Assembly: GCF_009711165.2 (NCBI RefSeq)
Contig: NZ_WMID02000024.1
Span: forward strand, 1 to 64,000
Reading direction: 5' to 3'
DNA length: 64,000 nt
DNA from: Flavobacterium sp. MC2016-06
GTDB taxonomy: Bacteria; Bacteroidota; Bacteroidia; Flavobacteriales; Flavobacteriaceae
A program made the position numbers and the translations under genes. Numbering within the stretch: position 1 is the first letter of the stretch; each line of letters begins with the position of its first letter. Positions 32,280-40,628 of this stretch are shown one piece after another. The notes beneath the pieces are model-generated. The model was not told the origin of the DNA, did not search any database, and saw only the letters and a list, made by a program, of their open reading frames with translations.

Positions 32280-33491
32280 ATGAAGCTAAAAGAACTTGAT
32301 CTAAAAAAATATTTGACTTCTTTCCTCCTATTCTTTTGTTGGATAGCATTTTCTCAAGAGCAAAAAGACTCCACTAAATTAATGAATGTGAGTTACGGTT
32401 CAAAAGGAATTCAATTAGAAACCAAAGACAAGAAATTCTTATTTCAACTGCAAAGCCGACTGCAATTTCGTTTTGCAACTCCTTACGATCAAGATCCAGT
32501 ATCTTTTGATGATTTTAATCAAGACAATCAAACAGCATTCAAAATAAATAGAGCGAGACTAAAAATAGGCGGTCATGCCTTTGAACCTTGGTTGAAATAC
32601 TATTGGGAATACGAGCTCAGTCAATCTAATTTGTTAGATTTTAGAATAATGATTGAAAAATGGGATTGGTTAAGTTTTAAAGTTGGACAATGGAAAACGG
32701 AGTTTACTCGCGAGCGTTTTATTAGCAGCGGCGAGCAGCAAATGGTAGATCGATCGATCTTAAACAGACCTTTTACCACAGACAGACAGCAAGGTGTTGA
32801 AGTTTATGGACATTTAAAAGGAAAAGGAATTGTAGATTTTAATTATTGGGCTGCAGCCTTAACAGGAACCGGAAGAGGAAATACTAAAAATGACGATAAA
32901 AATTTAATGTACTTTGGTCGCGCACAATGGAATTTTTTAGGTAGACCTGTTGATTTTGAAGGCGGAGATTTAGAGTTTCATGAAAAACCGGCTGCTATTA
33001 TTGCGCTTGCAGGTGTAACTAATAGAAGCCCTTATACCCGTTTTTCACAATCAGGAGGCGGTTCTCTAGAAGGATTTGAAGAAGAAAACCCAGGACAGTA
33101 CAGAGTCAATCAATATAATTTTGAAACTGCTTTTATGTACCGAGGATTTTCTTGGCAGAGCGAATGGCATCACAAAAATATTATAGATAAAGACAACAAT
33201 GATCAATTAACCAGATTGCGCGGTTACTATGCGCAGGCGGGTTATTTTTTTCATACCATTTGGCATTGGGTTCCAGAAAATTTAGAAGTTGCAGGAAGAC
33301 ATGGCGTTTATCGTCCTGATAAAAACTATAAAGACAACTTGCAGACAGAATCTACAGTAGCTTTTAATTATTTTTTTAAAGGACATAAAAATAAGCTGAC
33401 GGCCGAAGTCTCTTACTTTGATTTTCAGGATAATACACTGCCTTATGCCGATGGGTGGCGTTTTAGAATACAGTGGGATATTTCGCTTTAA
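32280..33491 (+). CDS. Outer-membrane porin, OprO/OprP-like
   Basis: A 403-residue protein with a Sec signal (LTSFLLFFCWIAFSQ). The segment FLFQLQSRLQFRFATPYDQD followed by FKINRARLKIGGHAFEPWLKYYWEYEL is typical of phosphate-selective porin O/P-type barrels. The rest is alternating amphipathic beta-strands ending in aromatic Phe/Leu residues (WRFRIQWDISL). It should be an outer-membrane channel, but anion or phosphate specificity is not proven. A second porin-like gene follows after 94 bp. Confidence 0.82.
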   Translation: MKLKELDLKKYLTSFLLFFCWIAFSQEQKDSTKLMNVSYGSKGIQLETKDKKFLFQLQSRLQFRFATPYDQDPVSFDDFNQDNQTAFKINRARLKIGGHAFEPWLKYYWEYELSQSNLLDFRIMIEKWDWLSFKVGQWKTEFTRERFISSGEQQMVDRSILNRPFTTDRQQGVEVYGHLKGKGIVDFNYWAAALTGTGRGNTKNDDKNLMYFGRAQWNFLGRPVDFEGGDLEFHEKPAAIIALAGVTNRSPYTRFSQSGGGSLEGFEEENPGQYRVNQYNFETAFMYRGFSWQSEWHHKNIIDKDNNDQLTRLRGYYAQAGYFFHTIWHWVPENLEVAGRHGVYRPDKNYKDNLQTESTVAFNYFFKGHKNKLTAEVSYFDFQDNTLPYADGWRFRIQWDISL

Positions 33492-33547
33492 GTAGTATTT
33501 TTTCTATAAAAATTAAAATGTATGAATTAAAAACAAACCTAATTTTA

Positions 33548-33555
33548 TAAGTTTG
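33548..33555 (+). promoter_or_regulatory. -7 element TAAGTTTG of the second porin gene
   Basis: Consensus TAnnTTTG, 30 bp upstream of the ATG at 33586, so the second porin has its own promoter. Confidence 0.65.
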
Positions 33556-33585
33556 CAGCTAATAAACTTGGTAAACAAACCTATT

Positions 33586-34905
33586 ATGAAATTACACTAT
33601 TGCAAAAACAGCTTAATTCTGCTTGTTCTTTTTCTATTCGCCGCTTTTAAAATGAATGCCCAAAAAAACAAATCTCCTTTTGTAGTTAATCTATCTAAAG
33701 ATGGTTCACAATACATCAAATTTGGAATGAACTTACAGGTTTGGGGAAGGTATTCTGAACTAAATGAAGGAAGTAAAGTAGGAACAAATGAAGTTGATGA
33801 TACTTATGATATTGTGATTAGACGTCTTCGCTTACAAGCAATGGGAATGTTGACAGAAAATATTTTCTTTCATCTTCAATTAGGACAAAACAATATCAAT
33901 TTTCAGCAAAATTCTGGACCTTCAAATGCTCCGCTTTCGGTTTTGGATGCTTTGGGAGAATATCATTTTAGCAGTAAACTTCATATTGGTGGTGGTTTAA
34001 CTTCTTGGGGAGCAGGAACAACAAGATATTCTGCAAATAGTTCGGCAACACAATTAACATTAGACACACCAATGTATCAGCAGATTACCAATACTTCTTC
34101 TACTTTTGGAAACCGAAATTTAAGTATTTATGCTAAAGGTTATTTAGGTAACTTTAATTACAGAGCAGCCATTACAAATCCGTATAGAAATACAAGTAAT
34201 AATTTAGGCTTCAATTCTACTTTAAGTACAGAAACTCCTAGAGCGCAATATTCTGGAATTTTAACTTATGCCTTCTTAGAAAAAGAATCTATTGAAGACG
34301 CTTACCATAGAGGAACTTATTTAGGAACAAAAAAAGTATTTAACGTTGCGCTTGGATATATGACAGAGGTAAAAGCAATGTGGCATCTTACGCCTGATGC
34401 AACAATTGCTTACGACGATATGAAAGTTTTAGGTCTGGATGTTTTTTACGACAGCCCGATTAATGACAAAGGAGCAGCAATCACAGCTTATGCCGCTTAT
34501 AATAATAACAATTACGGAAAAAATTACATTCAGTCTGTTTCTACACCAAATCCAGCTGTAGGAGATAATACATTAATAAATGGTTCTGGAGCAGGTTTTA
34601 TAGGCGTTGGAACGGGAAATATTTATTATGCACAATTGGGTTATTTGTTTGCAAAACCATCAAATGAAGCTAAAAAAGGACGTTTTCAGCCTTATGTTGC
34701 TACACAAATTGCAGCTTTAGAAGCTCTAGATACACCAATGACAATGTATGAAATTGGGGCAAATTATTATACTACAGGAACATTTGGACCAAAATTTAGT
34801 TTAAATTACCAAAACAGAGCTGTTTATGATAAATCCCTTACTGGAAAATATACACAAAGCGACCGATTAGGAATGGTTGTTTTACAATGTCAAGTTTCTT
34901 TCTAA
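33586..34905 (+). CDS. Porin-like outer-membrane protein (439 aa)
   Basis: The ATG at 33586 (MKLHYCKNSLILLVLFLFAAF...) gives a signal peptide; the in-frame ORF extends 11 codons further but without a good start. The mature part begins SPFVVNLSKDGSQYIKFGMN and LQVWGRYSE with RRLRLQAMGML, a porin O/P-type strand pattern. The C-terminus DRLGMVVLQCQVSF ends in Phe as outer-membrane barrels do. It is a likely partner or paralogue of the upstream porin. Confidence 0.75.
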   Translation: MKLHYCKNSLILLVLFLFAAFKMNAQKNKSPFVVNLSKDGSQYIKFGMNLQVWGRYSELNEGSKVGTNEVDDTYDIVIRRLRLQAMGMLTENIFFHLQLGQNNINFQQNSGPSNAPLSVLDALGEYHFSSKLHIGGGLTSWGAGTTRYSANSSATQLTLDTPMYQQITNTSSTFGNRNLSIYAKGYLGNFNYRAAITNPYRNTSNNLGFNSTLSTETPRAQYSGILTYAFLEKESIEDAYHRGTYLGTKKVFNVALGYMTEVKAMWHLTPDATIAYDDMKVLGLDVFYDSPINDKGAAITAYAAYNNNNYGKNYIQSVSTPNPAVGDNTLINGSGAGFIGVGTGNIYYAQLGYLFAKPSNEAKKGRFQPYVATQIAALEALDTPMTMYEIGANYYTTGTFGPKFSLNYQNRAVYDKSLTGKYTQSDRLGMVVLQCQVSF

Positions 34906-34920
34906 GAAATATAGAAAAAC

Positions 34921-34952
34921 AAAAAGCTCCAATTTTCATTGGAGCTTTTTTT
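34921..34952. terminator. Bidirectional terminator
   Basis: Hairpin AAAGCTCCAATTTTC / ATTGGAGCTTT flanked by A and T runs, between the converging porin and proline dehydrogenase genes. Confidence 0.92.
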
Positions 34953-34973
34953 ATGCTGATAGAGAATTGAAAA

Positions 34974-36143
34974 TTACTTTTCTTTCCTTCTCTTGCGTTC
35001 TGCTTTAATCATAGACAATTCGCGGCTTGTTTGTCCAGCAACAGAAGTATTTTCTTCTGCACGACGAATCAAGTACGGCATAACATCTTTCACAGGGCCA
35101 AAAGGCAGATATTTAGCAACATTATAACCATTTTCGGCCAAGTTATAGCTAATATTATCGCTCATTCCGTACAATTGTCCAAACCAGATCTTATTATCGT
35201 TGTTAGCAATCCCTTTTTCCTGCATCATTTGCATCAATTTATAAGAACTCAATTCGTTGTGAGTTCCCGCAAAAATTGACATCATATCTAAATGCTCTAA
35301 CATATAATGTACAGCACAATCATAATTATCATCTGTAGCTTCTTTAGAAACACAAATTGGCGAAACATAGTTTTTCTCTTCCGCTCTTTTGTTTTCTTTT
35401 TCCATATATGCACCACGAACCAATTTCATACCAATAAAAAAACCTTCGTTTTTAGCAACATCATGCAGTTTTTTCAAATAATCCAAACGATCCCAACGAT
35501 ACATTTGCAAAGTATTAAAAACAATAGCCTTTTCTTTATTGTATTTACGCATCATATCGGTAACCAAGTCGTCAGCAGCATCCTGCATCCAGCTTTCTTC
35601 ACCATCAATCAATAAAGCAACATCTTTTTTGTGCGCTTCGCTGCAAATCTTATCAAAACGAGCCACTACTCGATCCCATTCTGCTTGCTCAGCTGGAGAT
35701 AATGTTTGTTTTTCTCCTAATTTTTCATACAATTCAAAACGACCCAAACCAGTTGGTTTAAATACTGCAAACGGAATCGCCAAACGTTCTTTAGCAAATT
35801 CTACAGTTTTTAATGTCATTTCTAAAGCAGCATCAAACTGCTCTTCCTCTTCTTTTCCTTCAACTGAATAATCTAATACAGATGAAACTCCTTTGGTAAA
35901 CATTTTGTCAACCACAGTAATACAATCGTCTTCGTTTATACCACCGCAAAAGTGGTCAAAAACAGTTGCACGGATTAATCCTTCTACTGGCAAATGTGCT
36001 TTAATAGCAAAGTTTGTAACAGCAGTACCTATCCTCACCAAGGGTTCGCTGTCGATCATTTTAAAAAGAAAATAAGCTCTATCAAGTTCTGTATCGCTTT
36101 TTAGCGAAAAAGCAACTTGAGTGTTATCGAATATTTTTTCCAT
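34974..36143 (-). CDS. Proline dehydrogenase
   Basis: A 389-residue FAD-dependent PRODH-domain enzyme. It shows the (beta/alpha)8 core with VLDYSVEGKEE, DGEESWMQDAADDLV, KLVRGAYMEKE and the C-terminal LPFGPVKDVMPYLIRRAEEN, whose RR binds proline. It oxidises proline to pyrroline-5-carboxylate. The separate P5C dehydrogenase gene is not in the window. A TATATTTG -7 box lies 19 bp upstream of the start, and aroB is divergent. Confidence 0.94.
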   Translation of the reverse strand: MEKIFDNTQVAFSLKSDTELDRAYFLFKMIDSEPLVRIGTAVTNFAIKAHLPVEGLIRATVFDHFCGGINEDDCITVVDKMFTKGVSSVLDYSVEGKEEEEQFDAALEMTLKTVEFAKERLAIPFAVFKPTGLGRFELYEKLGEKQTLSPAEQAEWDRVVARFDKICSEAHKKDVALLIDGEESWMQDAADDLVTDMMRKYNKEKAIVFNTLQMYRWDRLDYLKKLHDVAKNEGFFIGMKLVRGAYMEKENKRAEEKNYVSPICVSKEATDDNYDCAVHYMLEHLDMMSIFAGTHNELSSYKLMQMMQEKGIANNDNKIWFGQLYGMSDNISYNLAENGYNVAKYLPFGPVKDVMPYLIRRAEENTSVAGQTSRELSMIKAERKRRKEK

Positions 36144-36161
36144 TTAGGTTTTTTTTTTGTG

Positions 36162-36169
36162 CAAATATA
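36162..36169 (-). promoter_or_regulatory. -7 element TATATTTG of the proline dehydrogenase gene
   Basis: Perfect TAnnTTTG on the minus strand, 18 bp upstream of the ATG at 36143. Confidence 0.7.
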
Positions 36170-36234
36170 GATAGAGTTTGAATATTATTTAGTTAAAAAT
36201 GCCTTATTTTGTGGTTTCAATTAACTAAAGAATT

Positions 36235-37302
36235 ATGCAATCTATTCAAGCCAATAATTATTTTGTACATTTTAATCAAAATGCATACGAAGCTTTAAAT
36301 ATTCATTTAAAAGAAAACAAATACTCTAATTTATTTATTATAGTTGATAATCAAACAAATGAATATTGCCTGCCTAAATTCATGCCTCTTCTTGAAACTG
36401 ATTTAGCAATTGAAATTATTGAATTTGAAGCAGGAGAAGCTAATAAAAATATCGAAACTTGCATCGAAATCTGGAATGTTTTAACAGAACTAGGAGCCGA
36501 TAGAAAATCACTTATCATTAATCTTGGCGGCGGTGTAGTAACAGATTTAGGCGGATTTGTAGCTTGTACTTTTAAAAGAGGCGTAGATTTTATTCATATT
36601 CCAACAACCTTATTATCTATGGTTGATGCTTCTGTTGGAGGAAAAACTGGAGTAGATTTAGGAAATCTTAAAAATCAAATTGGTGTTATTAATGTTCCTA
36701 AAATGGTATTAATTGACACTCAGTATCTTGAGACTTTACCGCAAAGCGAAATGCGCTCTGGATTGGCAGAAATGCTGAAACACGGTTTAATTTATGATGC
36801 GCCTTATTGGAAACAGTTCTTAGATTTAAAAGCAATAGATTATGCAGATTTTGACGAATTGATTTATCGTTCGGTTGAAATTAAAAATGAAATTGTAATG
36901 CAGGATCCAACGGAGAAAAACATTCGTAAAGCCTTAAATTTTGGTCATACATTAGGACACGCTATAGAAAGTTATTTCTTAGAAAGTGAAACTAAAACAA
37001 CATTATTACACGGAGAAGCAATTGCAGTAGGAATGATTCTAGAAAGTTATATTTCATTGCATAAAAATTTAATTACTGAAGCAGAATATGTAGAAATTAA
37101 AACTGCAATTCAAAGTATTTATGACGATGTAAAGTTTGAAGAAAATGATATTGATCCGATCTTAGAATTGTTGATTCACGACAAAAAAAATGAATACGGA
37201 ACAATTCAATTTGCTTTAATTGAAGGAATCGGTAAAATAAAAATTAACCAATTGGTTGAAAATAAATTGATTCTAGATGCGTTTCAAGATTATAAATCTT
37301 AA
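36235..37302 (+). CDS. aroB: 3-dehydroquinate synthase
   Basis: Shikimate-pathway enzyme of 355 residues. It has the NAD-binding NLGGGVVTDLGGF (about 97-109), IPTTLLSMVDASVGGKTG with the catalytic Lys, and metal ligands in LNFGHTLGHAIE and LLHGEAIA. It converts DAHP to 3-dehydroquinate. It is divergent from proline dehydrogenase. Confidence 0.96.
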   Translation: MQSIQANNYFVHFNQNAYEALNIHLKENKYSNLFIIVDNQTNEYCLPKFMPLLETDLAIEIIEFEAGEANKNIETCIEIWNVLTELGADRKSLIINLGGGVVTDLGGFVACTFKRGVDFIHIPTTLLSMVDASVGGKTGVDLGNLKNQIGVINVPKMVLIDTQYLETLPQSEMRSGLAEMLKHGLIYDAPYWKQFLDLKAIDYADFDELIYRSVEIKNEIVMQDPTEKNIRKALNFGHTLGHAIESYFLESETKTTLLHGEAIAVGMILESYISLHKNLITEAEYVEIKTAIQSIYDDVKFEENDIDPILELLIHDKKNEYGTIQFALIEGIGKIKINQLVENKLILDAFQDYKS

Positions 37303-37346
37303 ACTTTTTTTAATAGAAACCTTTGCTTTAGGTATATTTTATTTTT

Positions 37347-37354
37347 TACATTTG
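37347..37354 (+). promoter_or_regulatory. -7 element TACATTTG ahead of the small ORF
   Basis: TAnnTTTG match whose last base is 5 bp before the ATG at 37360. The arrangement suggests a nearly leaderless transcript that begins with the small ORF and continues into the speA-type gene. Confidence 0.65.
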
Positions 37355-37359
37355 CCACG

Positions 37360-37539
37360 ATGAAAACAAACAACAAACAAAGACATTTTAGCTCTTATAG
37401 AAACCGCCTCAATAGTTCTTTACTAAGAATCTTGAATCGTTTTTACAATAGTAAGAGTCCATTTTGTTTTGATGTTTTACAATATTCAATAGCAGAAAGT
37501 GAAGAATTGGAAATTATATTTGCAAATATTAGGGTTTGA
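37360..37539 (+). CDS. Small ORF (59 aa) upstream of the arginine decarboxylase gene
   Basis: Opens MKTNNKQRHFSSYRNRLNSS and ends AESEELEIIFANIRV. The N-terminal half is very basic and the C-terminal half acidic. It lies 65 bp before the speA-type start, directly after a perfect -7 box. Its size, position and Arg/Lys-rich N-terminus allow a regulatory leader that senses arginine or polyamine status, but no hallmark motif proves that. It is too short for automated ORF lists. Confidence 0.5.
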   Translation: MKTNNKQRHFSSYRNRLNSSLLRILNRFYNSKSPFCFDVLQYSIAESEELEIIFANIRV

Positions 37540-37603
37540 ATTTTAGATAAAAACACCCGTTTTTTCTAAATTAAAAATAACAATTCTAAATATTTAAAAA
37601 TAA

Positions 37604-39007
37604 ATGAATACTAAATATTCTGACCTAATTAATCAAACATACTACTTCCCTCAAGAGGAATTCAAATTAAATAAAGACAACTTACAGTTTCACAATATCG
37701 ATTTGATGAAATTGGTTGAGCAATACGGTACTCCATTAAAATTCACCTATTTACCACAGATTTCGAACAATATCAATAAGGCAAAAGCCTGGTTCAGAAA
37801 ATCAATGGAAAAAAACAAATACGAAGCAAAATATTATTATTGTTATTGCACAAAAAGTTCTCATTTTGAATACATTATGAATGAGGCTTTTAAAAACAAC
37901 ATTCATATCGAAACTTCATCGGCTTTTGACGTGAATATTGTAGAGAATTTGTTGGAAAATGGTAAAATCAATAAAAGTACTTATGTAATTTGTAATGGTT
38001 TTAAAAGAGACGAATATATTGGTAACATTGCAAGATTAATCAATAACGGACATAAAAACACTATTCCGATTATTGATAATTATGAAGAACTTGATTTACT
38101 TCAAGCAGAAATAAAAGGAAAATTTAAAATTGGAATACGTATTGCTGCCGAAGAAGAACCTAAATTTGAGTTTTATACATCAAGATTAGGAATTGGTTAT
38201 AAAAACATCGTTTCTTTCTATAAAAAACAAATTCAGGAGAATGATAAATTAGAGCTGAAAATGCTTCACTTTTTTATCAATACCGGAATAAATGATACAG
38301 CATATTATTGGAATGAGCTTGTAAAATGTATCAAAGTATACATTGCACTAAAAAAGGAATGCCCTAGCCTAGATGGTTTGAACATCGGTGGAGGTTTCCC
38401 GATTAAAAACTCACTTGCTTTTGAATATGATTACCAATATATGATTGATGAAATTATCAATCAGATTAAAATTGCATGCGATGAAGCCGAAGTTGATGTT
38501 CCTAATATCTTTACCGAATTTGGATCATTTACTGTAGGTGAAAGCGGTGGTGCAATCTATCAGATTTTGTATCAAAAACAACAAAATGATAGAGAAAAAT
38601 GGAATATGATTGATTCTTCTTTCATAACAACTTTGCCAGATACTTGGGCGATAAACAAACGTTTTATTATGCTGGCGGTAAATCGCTGGAATGATACTTA
38701 CGAGCGGGTTTTATTAGGTGGTTTGACATGTGATAGTGACGATTATTACAACTCAGAACAAAATATGAACGCAATTTATCTGCCTAAATACAGTAAAGAA
38801 AAACCATTATACATTGGTTTCTTTAATACAGGTGCGTATCAAGAAACAATTGGAGGATACGGTGGGCTTCACCACTGTTTAATTCCACAGCCAAAACATA
38901 TTTTAATAGATCGCGACGAAAATGGTATTCTGGCAACAGAAGTGTTCTCAGAACAACAGACTTCTGATGATGTATTGAAGATTTTAGGGTACACAAAAAA
39001 AACATAA
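37604..39007 (+). CDS. speA: Arginine decarboxylase, PLP alanine-racemase-fold type
   Basis: A 467-residue fold-III PLP decarboxylase as found in Bacteroidota (SpeA-type). The PLP Lys is K84 in YYYCYCTKSSHF. IDNYEELDLL, GIRIAAEEEP, LNIGGGFP and FTEFGSFTVGESGGA match the family. It should make agmatine from arginine. A deoxyhypusine synthase homologue follows 108 bp downstream; no agmatinase is next to it here. Confidence 0.85.
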   Translation: MNTKYSDLINQTYYFPQEEFKLNKDNLQFHNIDLMKLVEQYGTPLKFTYLPQISNNINKAKAWFRKSMEKNKYEAKYYYCYCTKSSHFEYIMNEAFKNNIHIETSSAFDVNIVENLLENGKINKSTYVICNGFKRDEYIGNIARLINNGHKNTIPIIDNYEELDLLQAEIKGKFKIGIRIAAEEEPKFEFYTSRLGIGYKNIVSFYKKQIQENDKLELKMLHFFINTGINDTAYYWNELVKCIKVYIALKKECPSLDGLNIGGGFPIKNSLAFEYDYQYMIDEIINQIKIACDEAEVDVPNIFTEFGSFTVGESGGAIYQILYQKQQNDREKWNMIDSSFITTLPDTWAINKRFIMLAVNRWNDTYERVLLGGLTCDSDDYYNSEQNMNAIYLPKYSKEKPLYIGFFNTGAYQETIGGYGGLHHCLIPQPKHILIDRDENGILATEVFSEQQTSDDVLKILGYTKKT

Positions 39008-39115
39008 AAAAAAACAGCAAATTGAAAAGTTAGTAACTATAAAATTATTAATTTGCAGTATCATCCTAAAAGGTTAAACTTTTAATTCAAAAAAAAATAA
39101 AAAAAAAGCAACAAA

Positions 39116-40084
39116 ATGAAAGGACCAATCAGTCAGTTTATTGAAAAACATTATTTACACTTTAACTCTGCTTCACTGGTAGATGCTGCAAAAGCATACG
39201 AACAGCAGCTGGCAAATGGTGCAAAAATGATGGTAAGTATGGCTGGCGCTATGAGTACAGCAGAAATTGGTAAAATTTTTGCCGAAATTATTAGACAAGA
39301 TAAAGTTCAGATAATTTCATGTACTGGAGCCAATCTAGAAGAAGACATCATGAATTTGGTTGCACACTCTCATTATGAAAGAGTACCAAATTACCGTGAT
39401 TTGACACCAGAAGACGAATGGGCTTTGCTAGAAAGAGGATTAAATCGTGTTACAGACACATGTATTCCTGAGCATGAGGCATTCCGTCGTTTGCAAAAAC
39501 ACATTTACAAAATCTGGAAAGATGCAGATGACAAAGGAGAACGTTATTTTCCGCATGAATTCATGTATAAAATGTTGTTATCTGGCGTTTTAGAAGAATA
39601 TTACGAAATAGATCTAAAAGATAGCTGGATGTATGCTGCTGCTGAGAAAAATTTGCCTATTATTGTTCCAGGATGGGAAGATAGTACAATGGGAAATATT
39701 TTTGCATCATACGTTATCAAAGGTGAATTAAAAGCATCTACGATGAAATCAGGTATCGAATATATGACTTTCCTTGCAGACTGGTATCCAAAAAATAGCA
39801 GCAATGGTATTGGATTTTTCCAAATTGGTGGTGGTATTGCAGGAGATTTTCCTATCTGTGTTGTACCAATGTTATACCAAGATATGGAAATGCATGATAT
39901 TCCGTTTTGGAGTTATTTCTGCCAAATCTCAGATTCAACAACCAGTTATGGTTCGTATTCTGGAGCAGTTCCAAACGAGAAAATCACTTGGGGTAAATTA
40001 GACATTAAAACCCCTAAATTTATTATTGAGTCGGATGCTACAATTGTTGCACCGTTAATTTTTGCATATTTATTAGATTTATAG
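39116..40084 (+). CDS. Deoxyhypusine synthase family protein
   Basis: A 322-residue homologue of deoxyhypusine synthase. NAD-binding residues are in MVSMAGAMSTAEIGK and ISCTGANLEEDI, and the catalytic-Lys motif TWGKL has Lys at about residue 294. Bacteria lack eIF5A, so bacterial members probably transfer aminobutyl groups from spermidine to small amines (as homospermidine synthase does). Position directly after the arginine decarboxylase supports a polyamine role. Confidence 0.87.
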   Translation: MKGPISQFIEKHYLHFNSASLVDAAKAYEQQLANGAKMMVSMAGAMSTAEIGKIFAEIIRQDKVQIISCTGANLEEDIMNLVAHSHYERVPNYRDLTPEDEWALLERGLNRVTDTCIPEHEAFRRLQKHIYKIWKDADDKGERYFPHEFMYKMLLSGVLEEYYEIDLKDSWMYAAAEKNLPIIVPGWEDSTMGNIFASYVIKGELKASTMKSGIEYMTFLADWYPKNSSNGIGFFQIGGGIAGDFPICVVPMLYQDMEMHDIPFWSYFCQISDSTTSYGSYSGAVPNEKITWGKLDIKTPKFIIESDATIVAPLIFAYLLDL

Positions 40085-40093
40085 GATAATTTT

Positions 40094-40504
40094 ATGAAAA
40101 GAGTTATAGTAGACTACGCTAAACTTACCAACGAAATTTTGAACCTTTTGGTTGAAAAATTTCCTGATGGTTATGATGATTCGGATGTTATCCGTTTTAG
40201 AAATGCTAAAAACGAATTAATCGAAGCTGTTGAAGTTCGTACTGAAGACACTATTTATTTAGTTAAAATTAGTACTAAACTTGCTGACAGAATCGAAAAC
40301 TACGACGAAGATGATGATCTTGACGTAGATGTTGATACTATCGAGCCAGTTAAAGGTCTTGATCTTGATGATGATATTGATGATGACGATGAAGATGATA
40401 ATCAAGATAAACCAGACGTTGATGGTGGTGATGGTGACGACGATGATGACGACGATAAAGATGATATTGCTGACGACGACGATGATGAAGACGATGAAGA
40501 TTAA
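40094..40504 (+). CDS. Acidic protein with a poly-Asp C-terminal tail (136 aa)
   Basis: The N-terminal 75 residues (MKRVIVDYAKLTNEILNLLVEKF...) form a small mixed alpha/beta domain. The last 60 residues are nearly pure Asp/Glu with repeats of DDD. Orthologues are sometimes labelled DNA primase, but no primase motif is visible. The gene starts 9 bp after the deoxyhypusine synthase-like gene, so it belongs to the same transcript, and a strong terminator follows it. Confidence 0.75.
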   Translation: MKRVIVDYAKLTNEILNLLVEKFPDGYDDSDVIRFRNAKNELIEAVEVRTEDTIYLVKISTKLADRIENYDEDDDLDVDVDTIEPVKGLDLDDDIDDDDEDDNQDKPDVDGGDGDDDDDDDKDDIADDDDDEDDED

Positions 40505-40526
40505 TTTATCTCTTTTAAAATAAAGT

Positions 40527-40555
40527 AAAGGAACTCGAATTGAGTTCCTTTTTTT
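40527..40555 (+). terminator. Terminator of the polyamine operon
   Basis: Hairpin AAAGGAACTC / GAGTTCCTTT with a T run, 23 bp after the acidic-protein gene. Confidence 0.9.
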
Positions 40556-40628
40556 ATTAACAATAAAATCGATAATAAATTTATTTATTATAAGAAAAAT
40601 ACTATATTTATTAAAATAAATAGCAGCA

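Noticed and set aside
40094..40504. DNA primase label for the acidic protein
   Set aside because: No primase motif or zinc finger is visible in a 136-residue protein half composed of Asp and Glu.
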